From contig JAJYBU010000005.1 in the NCBI GenBank assembly GCA_021778845.1, forward strand, positions 1 through 64,000: 64,000 nt of DNA, read 5' to 3'. This DNA comes from Acidobacteriota bacterium. GTDB lineage: Bacteria; Acidobacteriota; Terriglobia; Terriglobales; Acidobacteriaceae. The translations under genes were made by a program, and so were the position numbers. Of this stretch, positions 8,842 through 17,558 are shown piece by piece. The notes beneath the pieces were generated by a model. That model ran no database searches. It was given only the letters and a program-made list of their open reading frames with translations, and had not been told where the DNA came from. The first letter of the stretch is position 1. Each line of letters opens with the position of its first letter.

Positions 8842-10766
8842 GCGGGCAGATTCTCCATAGCCGAAAAGCCCTGCGAGACAACCTCCATTGGAGCACTCTC
8901 CGGATCAGCCCCCTCGACCAGCAGTTCCCAGCGCGTTAAGCCGGAATCGTCCGCGTGCACTTTGGTGAAGCCGAGTTTGGCGTAGTGGTCGACGACCAGC
9001 TTGTTGCGGTCCGAAGGCAGGTACACTCCGGTCAGCTTGCGAACGCCAGCTGCGCGCGCGTGGGCGAGGATCTCGCGCAACACCATGTTCTCCACCTTGC
9101 GCCCCAGCACGCGGCAGCTCATCAGCCAGGTGTCGATGTCCCATGCACCGTCTTCGACCGGCCTGCAGATGACAACACTGATCATGCCGTTATCGCCGAA
9201 AATGTCGGCGAGGCGCACCTGGAGGGTGAAGACCTCCGGGGCGTTCTCCGCCGCCGCAACCTCGGGATCGGTGTAGCGACGCGTGGTGAGATTGTACTGG
9301 TTGGATTTGTTGATGAGCTGCACGATGCGCGCTCTGCCCGTCGCGTCGAAGGGCTGGAAGATGATGGTCATGTTCAGCGAGGCAAGATAAGCGTCCACGC
9401 CGCCAACCTGCTTTTGCAGGCTGACGCGACGTGCGTTGTCCTGATAGAAGCCGGCGCGCTGGAGGTCCTCGGAGGCAAAGGCGACAGCCTCGAAGTAGCC
9501 GCCCGCAGCCAGCGTTCTGGCGTAGTAGGCAGGGTCTTCGGGAAGCTCGGGCACAGAGACCTGCGGAAGCAGCTTGCGCACCAGCCCGCGCTCGGCCGGA
9601 TTGTCATCGAGAAAGACCATCGCATCCAGGCCCAGCGAGAGTTCCTCGGCGATGGCTTGAATATTGGTGGCCTTGTCGTTCCAGTTCGCCTGGAAGACGG
9701 CTATGTGATCGAGCTTCAGCAGCATCTCAGGATGTTTTTCGAAGGGTGCACGTGCCACCTCGTCGCTGTTCTTCGACGCTACTGCAAGGACGATTCCGCG
9801 CTGCCGCAGTTCCAGCGCAAGACGTTGTACGGCGAGGTGCGCCTCTCCGCGGGCATCGCCCTGCGCGACCTTGATGCCATCCAACCCATCGTCTCCGATG
9901 ACTCCGCCCCAAACCGTATTGTCCAGATCGAGGACGAGGACCTTTCCACTCTTTCCGCGGATGGCGGCAACCGTGCGGCAAACGTGATCAGCATAGAGCG
10001 GGATCAGTTCGTCTGAGAAAGAAAACTTGGCCATGTTCCAAAGCTCCGGATTGTGCCAATCGGCTAGGCCCACGGTTTCTGCGAGCCCGGCGACATCGAG
10101 CAATACATCACCCGAAGTACGGACAAAGGCGGCCAGTTCGCGGTTGATGCCATCGATAAGACTTCTTAGCGTTCCAGGCAGCGCACGGTCCAGACTGCCA
10201 AAGAGCGTCTCCGCGGGCGGAGCAAACGTCTGAAAGATGCAAACGGCATTGGAGTTAGCCTTGATGCCGCTGCGCAGAGCCTGCAGGTAGCCAAGGACGC
10301 CCTGCACGGTGGCGGACGAAGCGTCAGCATCGCCCAGGGATAGCTTTAATGGGAACGCTCGATAGTCCAACGCAAATAGCACTGCATCCGGCTGCGCACG
10401 ATTGACCGTGGAGTCAGGAGTCATGGCCTCTTGCGCGACCTGATCATAGTGGGGCTGTATGACCTCAAGCGCGACACCATGCCGAGCGGCACTTGCCACC
10501 AGCGCAGGCACAATCAAATCTATGGTCGAATTGCTAAGCACCGCCAGCCGGAACGACGTCAACGGAGCCAGGGGCCTGCTGTCCAAACGCGCCTTGCTAA
10601 TCGCCTTGGCCAACTTGGTCAACTGATTCAAGTCCAGCGCGCACATCGCCAACCCCTGCAGTTCAGGCCCCAGTGGACCGCGGAGATCACCCAAAGCTTT
10701 CAGCCTCGTGGAAAATTCCGGAGGCACACGCGGAAGCCATTGCATTTGCGAATAAATCTCATTCAT
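8838..10766 (-). CDS. FkbH-like HAD-IIIC enzyme (putative glyceryl-ACP forming)
   Basis: Three parts are visible in this 642-residue protein: an N-terminal region with an SGNH-like look (to about 270), a HAD domain starting at VLVLDLDNTVWGG (first D is the nucleophile) with MVFLDDNPAERG as the acidic motif, and a C-terminal GNAT-like domain ending in VVDHYAKLGFTKV. This is the layout of FkbH and related proteins, which in polyketide pathways dephosphorylate 1,3-bisphosphoglycerate and load glyceryl onto an ACP. An ACP gene lies 68 bases upstream. I chose the ATG at 10766; the frame extends six codons further to 10784. Its substrate here is not shown by sequence. Confidence 0.85.
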   Translation of the reverse strand: MNEIYSQMQWLPRVPPEFSTRLKALGDLRGPLGPELQGLAMCALDLNQLTKLAKAISKARLDSRPLAPLTSFRLAVLSNSTIDLIVPALVASAARHGVALEVIQPHYDQVAQEAMTPDSTVNRAQPDAVLFALDYRAFPLKLSLGDADASSATVQGVLGYLQALRSGIKANSNAVCIFQTFAPPAETLFGSLDRALPGTLRSLIDGINRELAAFVRTSGDVLLDVAGLAETVGLADWHNPELWNMAKFSFSDELIPLYADHVCRTVAAIRGKSGKVLVLDLDNTVWGGVIGDDGLDGIKVAQGDARGEAHLAVQRLALELRQRGIVLAVASKNSDEVARAPFEKHPEMLLKLDHIAVFQANWNDKATNIQAIAEELSLGLDAMVFLDDNPAERGLVRKLLPQVSVPELPEDPAYYARTLAAGGYFEAVAFASEDLQRAGFYQDNARRVSLQKQVGGVDAYLASLNMTIIFQPFDATGRARIVQLINKSNQYNLTTRRYTDPEVAAAENAPEVFTLQVRLADIFGDNGMISVVICRPVEDGAWDIDTWLMSCRVLGRKVENMVLREILAHARAAGVRKLTGVYLPSDRNKLVVDHYAKLGFTKVHADDSGLTRWELLVEGADPESAPMEVVSQGFSAMENLPA

Positions 10767-10834
10767 TACTGTCCCCGGTTCCACTCTTGAGAATCGACGT
10801 CGAACGCAACCAGTAGTGTTGGCCCCCGATGCTC

Positions 10835-11074
10835 CTATGCCCGTGCTTTAATCAGTTGCACAAGATCGCCCACATTCTCCAGGTTGCCAATCTCTGAGGT
10901 GGAAAACTTGATTTTGAAAGCCTTCTCAATAGTCAGGATCAGGCGGATATGCGTGAGGCTATCCCAACCATCCACGTCCTTGGCAGACAACTCGGGCGTG
11001 ATGCGGAGCGCATCTTCATCAAACACGTCTTCGAATATCTCCGTCAATCGCGCATAGATCTGCGTTTCATCCAT
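10835..11074 (-). CDS. Acyl carrier protein
   Basis: This 79-residue acidic four-helix protein has the phosphopantetheine site DVDGWDSLTH with S39 as the attachment serine. It is too far from fatty-acid genes to be the housekeeping ACP and starts the run ACP - FkbH-like - SGNH - MBOAT, so it is most likely the dedicated carrier for that pathway. The ATG at 11074 has a TGAGGA site about 9 bases upstream. A 4'-phosphopantetheinyl transferase is not in the window and would have to act in trans. Confidence 0.92.
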   Translation of the reverse strand: MDETQIYARLTEIFEDVFDEDALRITPELSAKDVDGWDSLTHIRLILTIEKAFKIKFSTSEIGNLENVGDLVQLIKARA

Positions 11075-11186
11075 CTTGAAAAGTCCTCATAAGTTCAATC
11101 CAAATGCTACATCATCCCACCGCAGAGAGTGCTTGGCCTTGTTGACATGCTCGGTACATGGCGGAGGGGTCAAGGCAGAGCCTAAG

Positions 11187-11518
11187 TTAGAACGAAGCCG
11201 CCATGGATTCTTCGCAGTTGGCTATGACGGAGATGGGACGGGTAAAATCGCAGGACGCTTCACCGGCCGAAGATCCTCCTTTATCCGCCAGCACGCGCGT
11301 GCGAATTTTTCCCGCAAGCAAGACTGCCGACGCAGATGAATCAAAAGTATCTTCTCCGCCATGAAAGGCAAACTCTCTTGCCGCGCAATCGGCAGAGCAA
11401 TAGCCACCCGGGCCAGGTAGGCACAGCCGCTCAGAATTACCTCCAAACTCTGACGCCTCTTGCCGGCACTTACACGGTGATGACAACAGGGGCATCTCAA
11501 GTCTAAAGATGCAGACAT
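11187..11518 (-). other. Possible broken zinc-finger ORF
   Basis: Two overlapping minus-strand frames each carry half of what could be one treble-clef zinc finger. One starts at 11518 with RCPCCHHR; the other contains GGYCSADCAAREFAFHGG. A CxxC knuckle followed by YCSxxCAxREF is a common arrangement in small bacterial zinc proteins, so a frameshift inside a former gene is possible. A third frame, on the plus strand (11202-11360), is also open for 53 codons. None has a convincing ribosome binding site. Outside this, the 11075-11563 gap shows nothing I can name. Confidence 0.25.
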
Positions 11519-11563
11519 ATCATCGCGTTGATCGGCCTACGACACTGTGTCGCAGGGTTTAGC

Positions 11564-12757
11564 CTACTGAGGCTCGGATTCGTTTGCCCCTGTGATCTCT
11601 GAATTGATCCTGCTCAGCAGGGCAGCCCGCGGCTCCCATGAGAACTCTGTCTGCGCACGTCTTAGTCCGGCAGCGCCCATCGTGTTTCGGAGGTCTCTAT
11701 CGGTGAGGAGCCGGCGAAGTTTTTCAATGAGATCTTCATCATTTTCCGAATCGACAAGATATCCCGTAACGCCATCTGCTACCGCGTCTGCGGTTCCACC
11801 TGAACGCCCTCCTATCACCGGCTTTCCCGCAGCGTTGGCCTCAAGAAATACCATTCCAAAACCCTCGATGTCACCGCCTTCAGTTTGCAAGTTAGGCATG
11901 ACGACGACGTCGGCAAGGTTGTAGTGCAAGTTGAGTTCCGCCTCAGGAATAAAGCCAGCGAAGATAACCTTATCCTGTACGCCGAGTTCCTCCGCCAACT
12001 CACGCAGAGCCTTCTCGTGCGCCCCCCGGCCGGCGATGATGTACTTCAAGGGTGGGACATCGTCGCCGAGCGCGGCTATTGCCCTGATCACCCTGCTATG
12101 ACCCTTTTGCGGGACAACGCGCGCAACAGTCATCACGACTAATTCGCTTCCCAATCCGTACCGTGGGCGAAGCTCATCGCTCGACTGCGGGAAGAAAACC
12201 TTGGTGTCCAAGCCGGGAGTGATCTTGAAAATCTTCTTTTGTGAGATGCCAATCTCAACGAGCTTTTCTACCGCAAACGTTCCATTTGCAACGACCGCAT
12301 CGGCGGAACGATAGATCAGGTTCCGAACCTTCGACTGGTATCTACGCCCGCTTGTGAGGGTGAAGTCTTCACCATGGGAGTAGGCAACGAACGGGATTCC
12401 AAAGACTCTCTTTAGCATCACACCGATGAGTGCAGGCGGATACAAGTCACCGCAATGGAGGATATCCGGACGCTTCATGGCGAGTTCCAAAGCCCGCATC
12501 ATCGTTCCAGCGAGCTTTGGCAGTTGTGAATAGCTCAAGTCGCGGAGTGGCTTGAAGCGGCGTTTAATTCTGAACGAGGCTGTTTGCTCTCTTGCATCGA
12601 AATCCTGCCAACCTGGGATCTTGGTGGTCAACACCAGCACATCCTGGTGCGCAGAGACCCTGCGAAAGAGATTGTAGTAATAAAAACGAGAGCCTCCGGC
12701 ATGAGGCAAAAAGGTATCGGTCAGCAGCGCTATGTGAAGACGTTTTTGATCAGTCAT
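11564..12757 (-). CDS. Glycosyltransferase family 4
   Basis: A 397-residue GT-B protein with an N-terminal FLPHAGGSRFYYYNL loop, the central VARVVPQKGHSR linker near residue 215, and the donor site EGFGMVFLEANAAGKPVIGG near residue 305 (E-x7-E). The YSHGEDF segment near residue 125 fits the GT4 acceptor domain. It would transfer a sugar on the cytoplasmic side in EPS repeat-unit assembly. It is the last gene of a leftward series (GT2, Wzy-like, GT4, GT4), set off by a 497-bp gap without a clear gene, so it may have its own promoter. The donor sugar is unknown. Confidence 0.9.
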   Translation of the reverse strand: MTDQKRLHIALLTDTFLPHAGGSRFYYYNLFRRVSAHQDVLVLTTKIPGWQDFDAREQTASFRIKRRFKPLRDLSYSQLPKLAGTMMRALELAMKRPDILHCGDLYPPALIGVMLKRVFGIPFVAYSHGEDFTLTSGRRYQSKVRNLIYRSADAVVANGTFAVEKLVEIGISQKKIFKITPGLDTKVFFPQSSDELRPRYGLGSELVVMTVARVVPQKGHSRVIRAIAALGDDVPPLKYIIAGRGAHEKALRELAEELGVQDKVIFAGFIPEAELNLHYNLADVVVMPNLQTEGGDIEGFGMVFLEANAAGKPVIGGRSGGTADAVADGVTGYLVDSENDEDLIEKLRRLLTDRDLRNTMGAAGLRRAQTEFSWEPRAALLSRINSEITGANESEPQ

Positions 12758-13254
12758 GGGAAGGCTCGTATCGATAGGCCTTCAGCATGAAGCCGTCCGA
12801 AGCAGTTTCATAGATTCCTCAGCAGGGATGCAACCGTTATGTCGCAATCACACTTCTGACTAACAACGTACCATAGCCATCATGAAAAGGCATGGCACGG
12901 ACAGAAACGGATTTGCTCTTGGTTCTACAGGTCTGACATGCGCAGAGGCGTATTGTTACGCGACGTTTCGGGGCGTGGTCCTGATTGAATAGTCCCATCC
13001 GGGGGAAGGCGATGAAGCAACTATCTCCATCGCAGTAGATCACTGGCTCAAACCAAAGACCCTCCCTTGGAACCACGGGATGTGGCAGCTCAGATGGGTA
13101 CCGAAAAGCGTGGGCGAAAGGACCGCGGGGAGCCGTTTTCGGCCCAGATGGAGATGGTGTCGCCATGGTCCACGTTGCAGGCGCTTGTATGTCCACTCAA
13201 TGTGAACTCGGACAAGGGGCCCCACCCCGGCGTAGGGCTGAGCACCGATACACG
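12758..13254. other. Gene-poor gap between two GT4 genes
   Basis: No convincing gene. In the minus-strand frame of the upstream GT4, directly after its TGA stop at 13255-13257, the frame is open again for 54 codons to 13090 and contains DTISIWAENGS, which reads like protein but has no start or binding site. Another minus-strand frame is open for 119 codons (13196 to 12837, containing FEPVIYCDGDSCFIAF). Both look like residue of former genes. Confidence 0.35.
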
Positions 13255-14421
13255 TCACTTTCGTGAGATCAGTTCGCCGTATGCATTGGTGATCCGGCTC
13301 ATCATGGCTTCCGTGGTAAATCTCTCTGCAGCCAAGGCCCTCCCGGCCAAACCCATTGCCTTTGCTCGAGATGGGTCGGAGAGCACACGAGTGATGGCTG
13401 CCGCAAGCGCGGCGGGATCCTCAGGGGGGACCAGAAAGCCACTGACCCCATCTATCACTGCCTCTGCATTTCCCCCAACGTTAGTAGCAACGACCGGAAG
13501 AGATGCAGCCATGGCCTCTACAATGGCATTGGAAAATCCTTCGCTGCGGGACGGAAGCACGAAGATGTCAGCCGACGAGAGATGTTGCCTCAGGTCCGTC
13601 ACACCTCCGACAAAGTGAAAATGATCAGAGATGTTGAGGTTCCGGACAAGGTCGTTCAGTTCTAAAAGGTAATCGCTCTCCAGCACTTCACCGGCGACGC
13701 TGAATGAGACATTCGGATAGTGCCCCAAGACAGACGCAGCTGCCCTAACGAAAATATCATGCCCCTTCACTCGGCGAATATTGCCAACCGTGGTGATGAC
13801 AAGTTCCCCGGTAGCTCTTCCGGGCATCAACAATTCATCTAAATCGAAGAGATTGAGGCCATTATAGATGGTAACGACGCGATCGGGATCGATCCCGTCC
13901 ACCTCGATGCAATGACGTCGCACGCGTTCCGAAACGGCGAACACCGCATCGGGCAAGCCGGCCATCAGCCGGTAGGCCATGCGGTGTTTGGTGGTCCTGA
14001 GAATCCCCATATCCCTGCGACTCCATATTAGCTTTGCCGGGGACATCATCTTTGCTACCAATCCAGCCCAAAGATCGGAACTCTCGAAGAACGTCTGGAC
14101 GATTTCCACGTGATGAGTTCTAAGGAACTGGCGGAGAACGATGCTAGCACGAAGTGCCACGACGCCATAAGTTCGCTGCAAGGGAAGCACGTAGATGGGG
14201 CATGGTGCGGTCTTGAAGACGGTGCTGTCAGCGTGGACTGCAAAGGCAAGGATGGACGCGCGGTACCCATACTGGGGCAGGAGTGCCGCAAGTCGGAGAA
14301 CGATACGTTCTCCACCGCCGAGAGTCTTGGGGAACTGATCGAGCACAAGCAGAACGTGCGGCAAATCAGGAGAATTTGCATCCTTTGGACTCGAATCTTC
14401 GAACGGTAAGACGGTTATCAT
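13255..14421 (-). CDS. Glycosyltransferase family 4
   Basis: The 388-residue protein carries GGGERIVLRLAALLPQ near residue 36 (substrate loop of the acceptor domain), IYNGLNLFDLDEL in the hinge, and SRSEGFSNAIVEAMAASLP near residue 290, the nucleotide-sugar site with E-x7-E. Like the other GT4 enzymes here it should act in the cytoplasm on the growing repeat unit. It follows the Wzy-like gene by 86 bases in the same direction. The protein ends normally for the family (MMSRITNAYGELISRK), so the open stretch after the stop is probably not part of it. Confidence 0.9.
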   Translation of the reverse strand: MITVLPFEDSSPKDANSPDLPHVLLVLDQFPKTLGGGERIVLRLAALLPQYGYRASILAFAVHADSTVFKTAPCPIYVLPLQRTYGVVALRASIVLRQFLRTHHVEIVQTFFESSDLWAGLVAKMMSPAKLIWSRRDMGILRTTKHRMAYRLMAGLPDAVFAVSERVRRHCIEVDGIDPDRVVTIYNGLNLFDLDELLMPGRATGELVITTVGNIRRVKGHDIFVRAAASVLGHYPNVSFSVAGEVLESDYLLELNDLVRNLNISDHFHFVGGVTDLRQHLSSADIFVLPSRSEGFSNAIVEAMAASLPVVATNVGGNAEAVIDGVSGFLVPPEDPAALAAAITRVLSDPSRAKAMGLAGRALAAERFTTEAMMSRITNAYGELISRK

Positions 14422-14507
14422 AGAATTCCAACGAATAATCTATTCGGTCGCTAGCACTGAAAGCGTCAAGTTCCATTTCCGAGCTGCTTCTTTATAGAGA
14501 ATGATTC

Positions 14508-15854
14508 CTATCGATAGGCCAGATAAGGGTCTATGGCGTCAGTGGAGTTGATACTCCCTGACTCCTGGACCGATCCCGGTGCCACGAGTTGTGTCGCGCG
14601 AACTGCAGCCCCAGCAAGTACCCAAAGGGGCCCGGAAATTTCAAGATATGTCCAGCGATCTCCAAAGAAGTTAGCAACGACGCAGGCGCAACTTGCAAGC
14701 AAGAGACCCAGACCTAGGCCTTGATAGAGCGGGTCAGATCCACGCCTGAATAGACGGTAAGATAATGCAAACAGTTGCTGGAGCATACAGAAGACCATAA
14801 TCAGGCCGATAATGCCCGTCTCCACAAGAACTTTGACATACCAGTTATGCGTGTCTTTCAGGTTGTCAACATGCTCTCCCATTTGGAATGTTGCGAAGCC
14901 ATTTCCGACAATTGGACTCTGTAGAATCGACTTCTCTGCATTTTCCCAAAGATCCACTCGCGATTGGGCTGAGGCCTCGAGTTGTCCGCTTGAATTCTCC
15001 GTCATGGTTACACGCTCGCGGACAGGGGTAGGAACAACGCTTTGCCAGATCAGCAGGAAGACGCCAAGGACTAACAGAAGTTTTCGATCTTTCAATAGGC
15101 CAAGGACAAGAACGCCGAAAAGTACCGCAAGATAAGCCCCGCGAGAGAAGGTATACATCATGGCAAGGAGAGTCACTGCCACCAGCGTATAGCCCAACAC
15201 CTTTTTCTTCTTCTGTTTTATAAACTGTACACAACCCCAAAAGAACATAGCGAACTGGGCCAGAAATGCACCAGTTTGATTTGCCCCATAGGCTAGTGGA
15301 CCGGCGTCGCGCTTATTCTCATCGAAATTGGTCCAGGTCCGGGTCATGCTCTCCATTAAGCTGGCCCTGTCTATGAACAATAGGGAGATGGCGATAAGAA
15401 TTATGACCATCCTGATTGCCCGTCGATCTTCTATGACTAAGGATGCCGCTACAAAGACCAGAGGAATCAGCATGTAGTCTTTCCACGTCACAAAGTTGAC
15501 GTCTGATAGCCAGAGTGGCGCCGGGGCATTTCCAAGGGCCACGCCGATCCACATTGATAAATATAGATAGACTCCAAAGATAAGCCAAATCATATAAAGC
15601 TTTGACTTTGGCAAACTCTTGCCGTGGATAATAGCTCCCATAATGACTGCGATGACAAGGATAGTCAGCACGCTTGCGCCGAGTGGAAAGTCGAAGAAGT
15701 GATTCCGCATCGTGCGATATGGCAAGAATGGAATCATATAGTACAGGCCAAGCAAAGGCTTGCCCCCTAATGAGACGAGGGCCATGATCCAGAAGCCCAG
15801 ATAAGCGATCAGCGGAACATAGTGTCCAAGACCTGTTCCAAATATTCCAAACAT
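14508..15854 (-). CDS. O-antigen ligase/polymerase-like membrane protein (Wzy/WaaL type)
   Basis: The 448-residue protein is mostly hydrophobic with ten or more membrane segments and one large hydrophilic loop between about residues 285 and 340 containing SRVDLWENAEKSI, then GNGFATFQ and DTHNWYVKVLVETG. This R-x-x-x-W and H-N-x-x-x-x-x-x-x-x-E-x-G loop is the mark of the Wzy_C family, which either polymerises repeat units or ligates glycans in the periplasm. In an EPS locus with a Wzx-type flippase a polymerase role is more likely. The ATG at 15854 has an ATGGGGA site upstream. Confidence 0.87.
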   Translation of the reverse strand: MFGIFGTGLGHYVPLIAYLGFWIMALVSLGGKPLLGLYYMIPFLPYRTMRNHFFDFPLGASVLTILVIAVIMGAIIHGKSLPKSKLYMIWLIFGVYLYLSMWIGVALGNAPAPLWLSDVNFVTWKDYMLIPLVFVAASLVIEDRRAIRMVIILIAISLLFIDRASLMESMTRTWTNFDENKRDAGPLAYGANQTGAFLAQFAMFFWGCVQFIKQKKKKVLGYTLVAVTLLAMMYTFSRGAYLAVLFGVLVLGLLKDRKLLLVLGVFLLIWQSVVPTPVRERVTMTENSSGQLEASAQSRVDLWENAEKSILQSPIVGNGFATFQMGEHVDNLKDTHNWYVKVLVETGIIGLIMVFCMLQQLFALSYRLFRRGSDPLYQGLGLGLLLASCACVVANFFGDRWTYLEISGPLWVLAGAAVRATQLVAPGSVQESGSINSTDAIDPYLAYR

Positions 15855-15919
15855 GCGATCCCCATAGATGTGCTAGCCGACGACTAACTGACTTCCAGCA
15901 GGCTGACAGGACTAGCTTA

Positions 15920-17029
15920 CTAGATCCATACCCTGTTGCGTCCTACTAGAAAATTGTAGAAAGCCAATGTTGCAGCGACGTTCAGCATGACAAATGTGTT
16001 TGCGATAGCGGCTGGTTTGAACTTTCTAAAGCTTTGACTCGTACCTCCTAAAGCTGCCAACACGTAGAACGCAACCTGGACCCAGAAGACCCCTCGGTAG
16101 AATGACCCCTTGGATAGTGCAGCGCCGACCAGCATGACAATCAGGAGTAGTGGAACGATGAGGCGCAGAAGCTTATGGCTGATGAAGCGGAAGAGTAAAG
16201 GATTTGCCGGGGAGATGAGCCAGGGAGCGATCTGAAGCAATTGGTAATTACCCGTCAGAGTGCGCACCTTGCGTGAGAACTCTTTCCCGCTTTGGATAAA
16301 CAGCCGGTCGCGCGCAATCGCACTGGGCTGAAATATCACTCGCTTTCCCATGCGGGCGACGTGCATCGGCACAAAAACATCATCAAGAATAGTCCCACTC
16401 GGAATGTCCGTGTATAGTTCGCGCCGGATCGCGTAGATGGCTCCAGTCACTCCCACCACGGAGCCTGATGCAGACTCCAGCTTCCGAACAGCTTTTTCGA
16501 TCTTCCAGTAAAGTCCAAGACCATCGGAGGATGGCGTGCTCGAAGTGGCCTCAAGCACTAACTCTCCGCTGACGGCACCGACTTCTGGGTCTGCAAAGCA
16601 GGAGACGAGTTCGGAGATCGCGTTCAGCGCGACAATCTGCCGCGCATCCTGGAAAACCAGAATTTCACCGGTGGCGTGCCTCACAGCCTGGTTCAAGGCA
16701 TATGCCTTTCCGTTCGACTCATTGAGGATGACAGGGAGGACAGTTGAAGTGTGCTCGCGCAGGATCCGCTCGGTTTCATCAGTCGACCCATCGGAGGCGA
16801 CGACAATCTGAAGTCGATCCTTTGGGTAATTCAAAAGGCGAAGGTTCTCCAGTTTGGCCGGTAGGTTCGACTCTTCATTGCGGGCGGCGATGATAATTGA
16901 CACATCAGGCAGGATCGATTCTTGGCGGATCGACTGCCTCGATAGTCGTACCTGGAGCCATAGCCAAACGGCATAGCCCACATATGCATAAGCTACCAGT
17001 GCGAGGCTCAGCCAGAAAAGCAGCTTCAT
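15920..17029 (-). CDS. Glycosyltransferase family 2, processive/membrane type
   Basis: One N-terminal membrane segment (residues 3-26) leads into a GT-A domain with VSIIIAARNEESNL, then ASDGSTDET, FQDARQ (the usual D-x-D position reads D-A-R) and a later LDDVFVPM acidic pair. Three or four hydrophobic segments follow. This layout is that of cellulose-synthase-like and poly-GlcNAc-synthase-like GT2 proteins. There is no Q-x-x-R-W motif; the corresponding place reads KVRTLTGNYQLL, so it may add single sugars rather than polymerise. It begins the leftward unit that includes the Wzy-like gene 65 bases downstream. Confidence 0.85.
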   Translation of the reverse strand: MKLLFWLSLALVAYAYVGYAVWLWLQVRLSRQSIRQESILPDVSIIIAARNEESNLPAKLENLRLLNYPKDRLQIVVASDGSTDETERILREHTSTVLPVILNESNGKAYALNQAVRHATGEILVFQDARQIVALNAISELVSCFADPEVGAVSGELVLEATSSTPSSDGLGLYWKIEKAVRKLESASGSVVGVTGAIYAIRRELYTDIPSGTILDDVFVPMHVARMGKRVIFQPSAIARDRLFIQSGKEFSRKVRTLTGNYQLLQIAPWLISPANPLLFRFISHKLLRLIVPLLLIVMLVGAALSKGSFYRGVFWVQVAFYVLAALGGTSQSFRKFKPAAIANTFVMLNVAATLAFYNFLVGRNRVWI

Positions 17030-17558
17030 TAGTGAACCCCGTCACTGCGGCAGCAAATTGGCGACTGCGACCCGTCCGGCTTCGAGCGGTACGCAACACT
17101 CAACAGGAGCAGGCAGACACACGCTCCCCTCAGGCTGTGCGGCGCCGCTTCGTGATCAATGCTTTTCACGGACCAAACGCTCCTCTGTCGGTGAACTGCC
17201 GTCAAATGATGTACAGGCTAGCACGAGGACTATGCTGTTCCCAATCATACGTCATCTACCGCATTCCGAAGGACACGTGACCTGCCTGCTGCAAGACCCG
17301 CATAATCTCCTCTTCGCTGTGTCCTCGCTTACCCATAACCAGCTCTCGGCTCCTCCTTCCAGAAAACCATCACAAGCGAAATCCCTCAACCTTAACTTGG
17401 TTTAGTTTTTGGGTTTTGGGTCAAGAGAAGAAGGGGGCAGAACCGTGAGGTATAATTATGCGACTATGGGATAACTGTGAATTTTAGATGAGGGCTACAC
17501 GGTCGTACACGCGAATGCCAAGGGGGGACTACTCCAGGATGAAAGAGGGCCAAACAGC
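17030..17558. promoter_or_regulatory. Divergent intergenic region with IS3 scar and a possible -10 box
   Basis: The 529 bases between the leftward GT2 and the rightward membrane glycosyltransferase contain the IS3 OrfA remnant and, at 17451-17456, a TATAAT preceded by GTGAGG. No good -35 hexamer stands at the right distance. It lies about 100 bases before the GTG start of the membrane glycosyltransferase and is the only obvious promoter-like signal here. The part from 17030 to 17250 shows nothing else I can identify. Confidence 0.3.
17251..17405 (-). pseudogene. IS3-family OrfA remnant (N-terminus)
   Basis: On the minus strand an ATG at 17336, with a GGAAGGAGG site upstream, opens MGKRGHSEEEIMRVLQQAG and stops after 26 codons at 17256. 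Lys/Arg-rich starts followed by S/TxEEIxRxL are the beginning of the helix-turn-helix of IS3-family OrfA proteins. The upstream AAGTTAAGGTTGAGGG stretch could be the old left end of the element. Nothing of OrfB is seen nearby. Confidence 0.55.

Noticed and set aside
7585-11074. A polyketide or tetronate biosynthetic cluster, suggested by FkbH plus ACP
   Set aside because: No ketosynthase, acyltransferase or FabH-like gene is present; the neighbours are polysaccharide genes.
13090-13257. Stop-codon readthrough extension of the GT4 protein
   Set aside because: The GT4 already has a normal full length and the extension has no matching domain; an open frame of 54 codons is expected by chance in such DNA.
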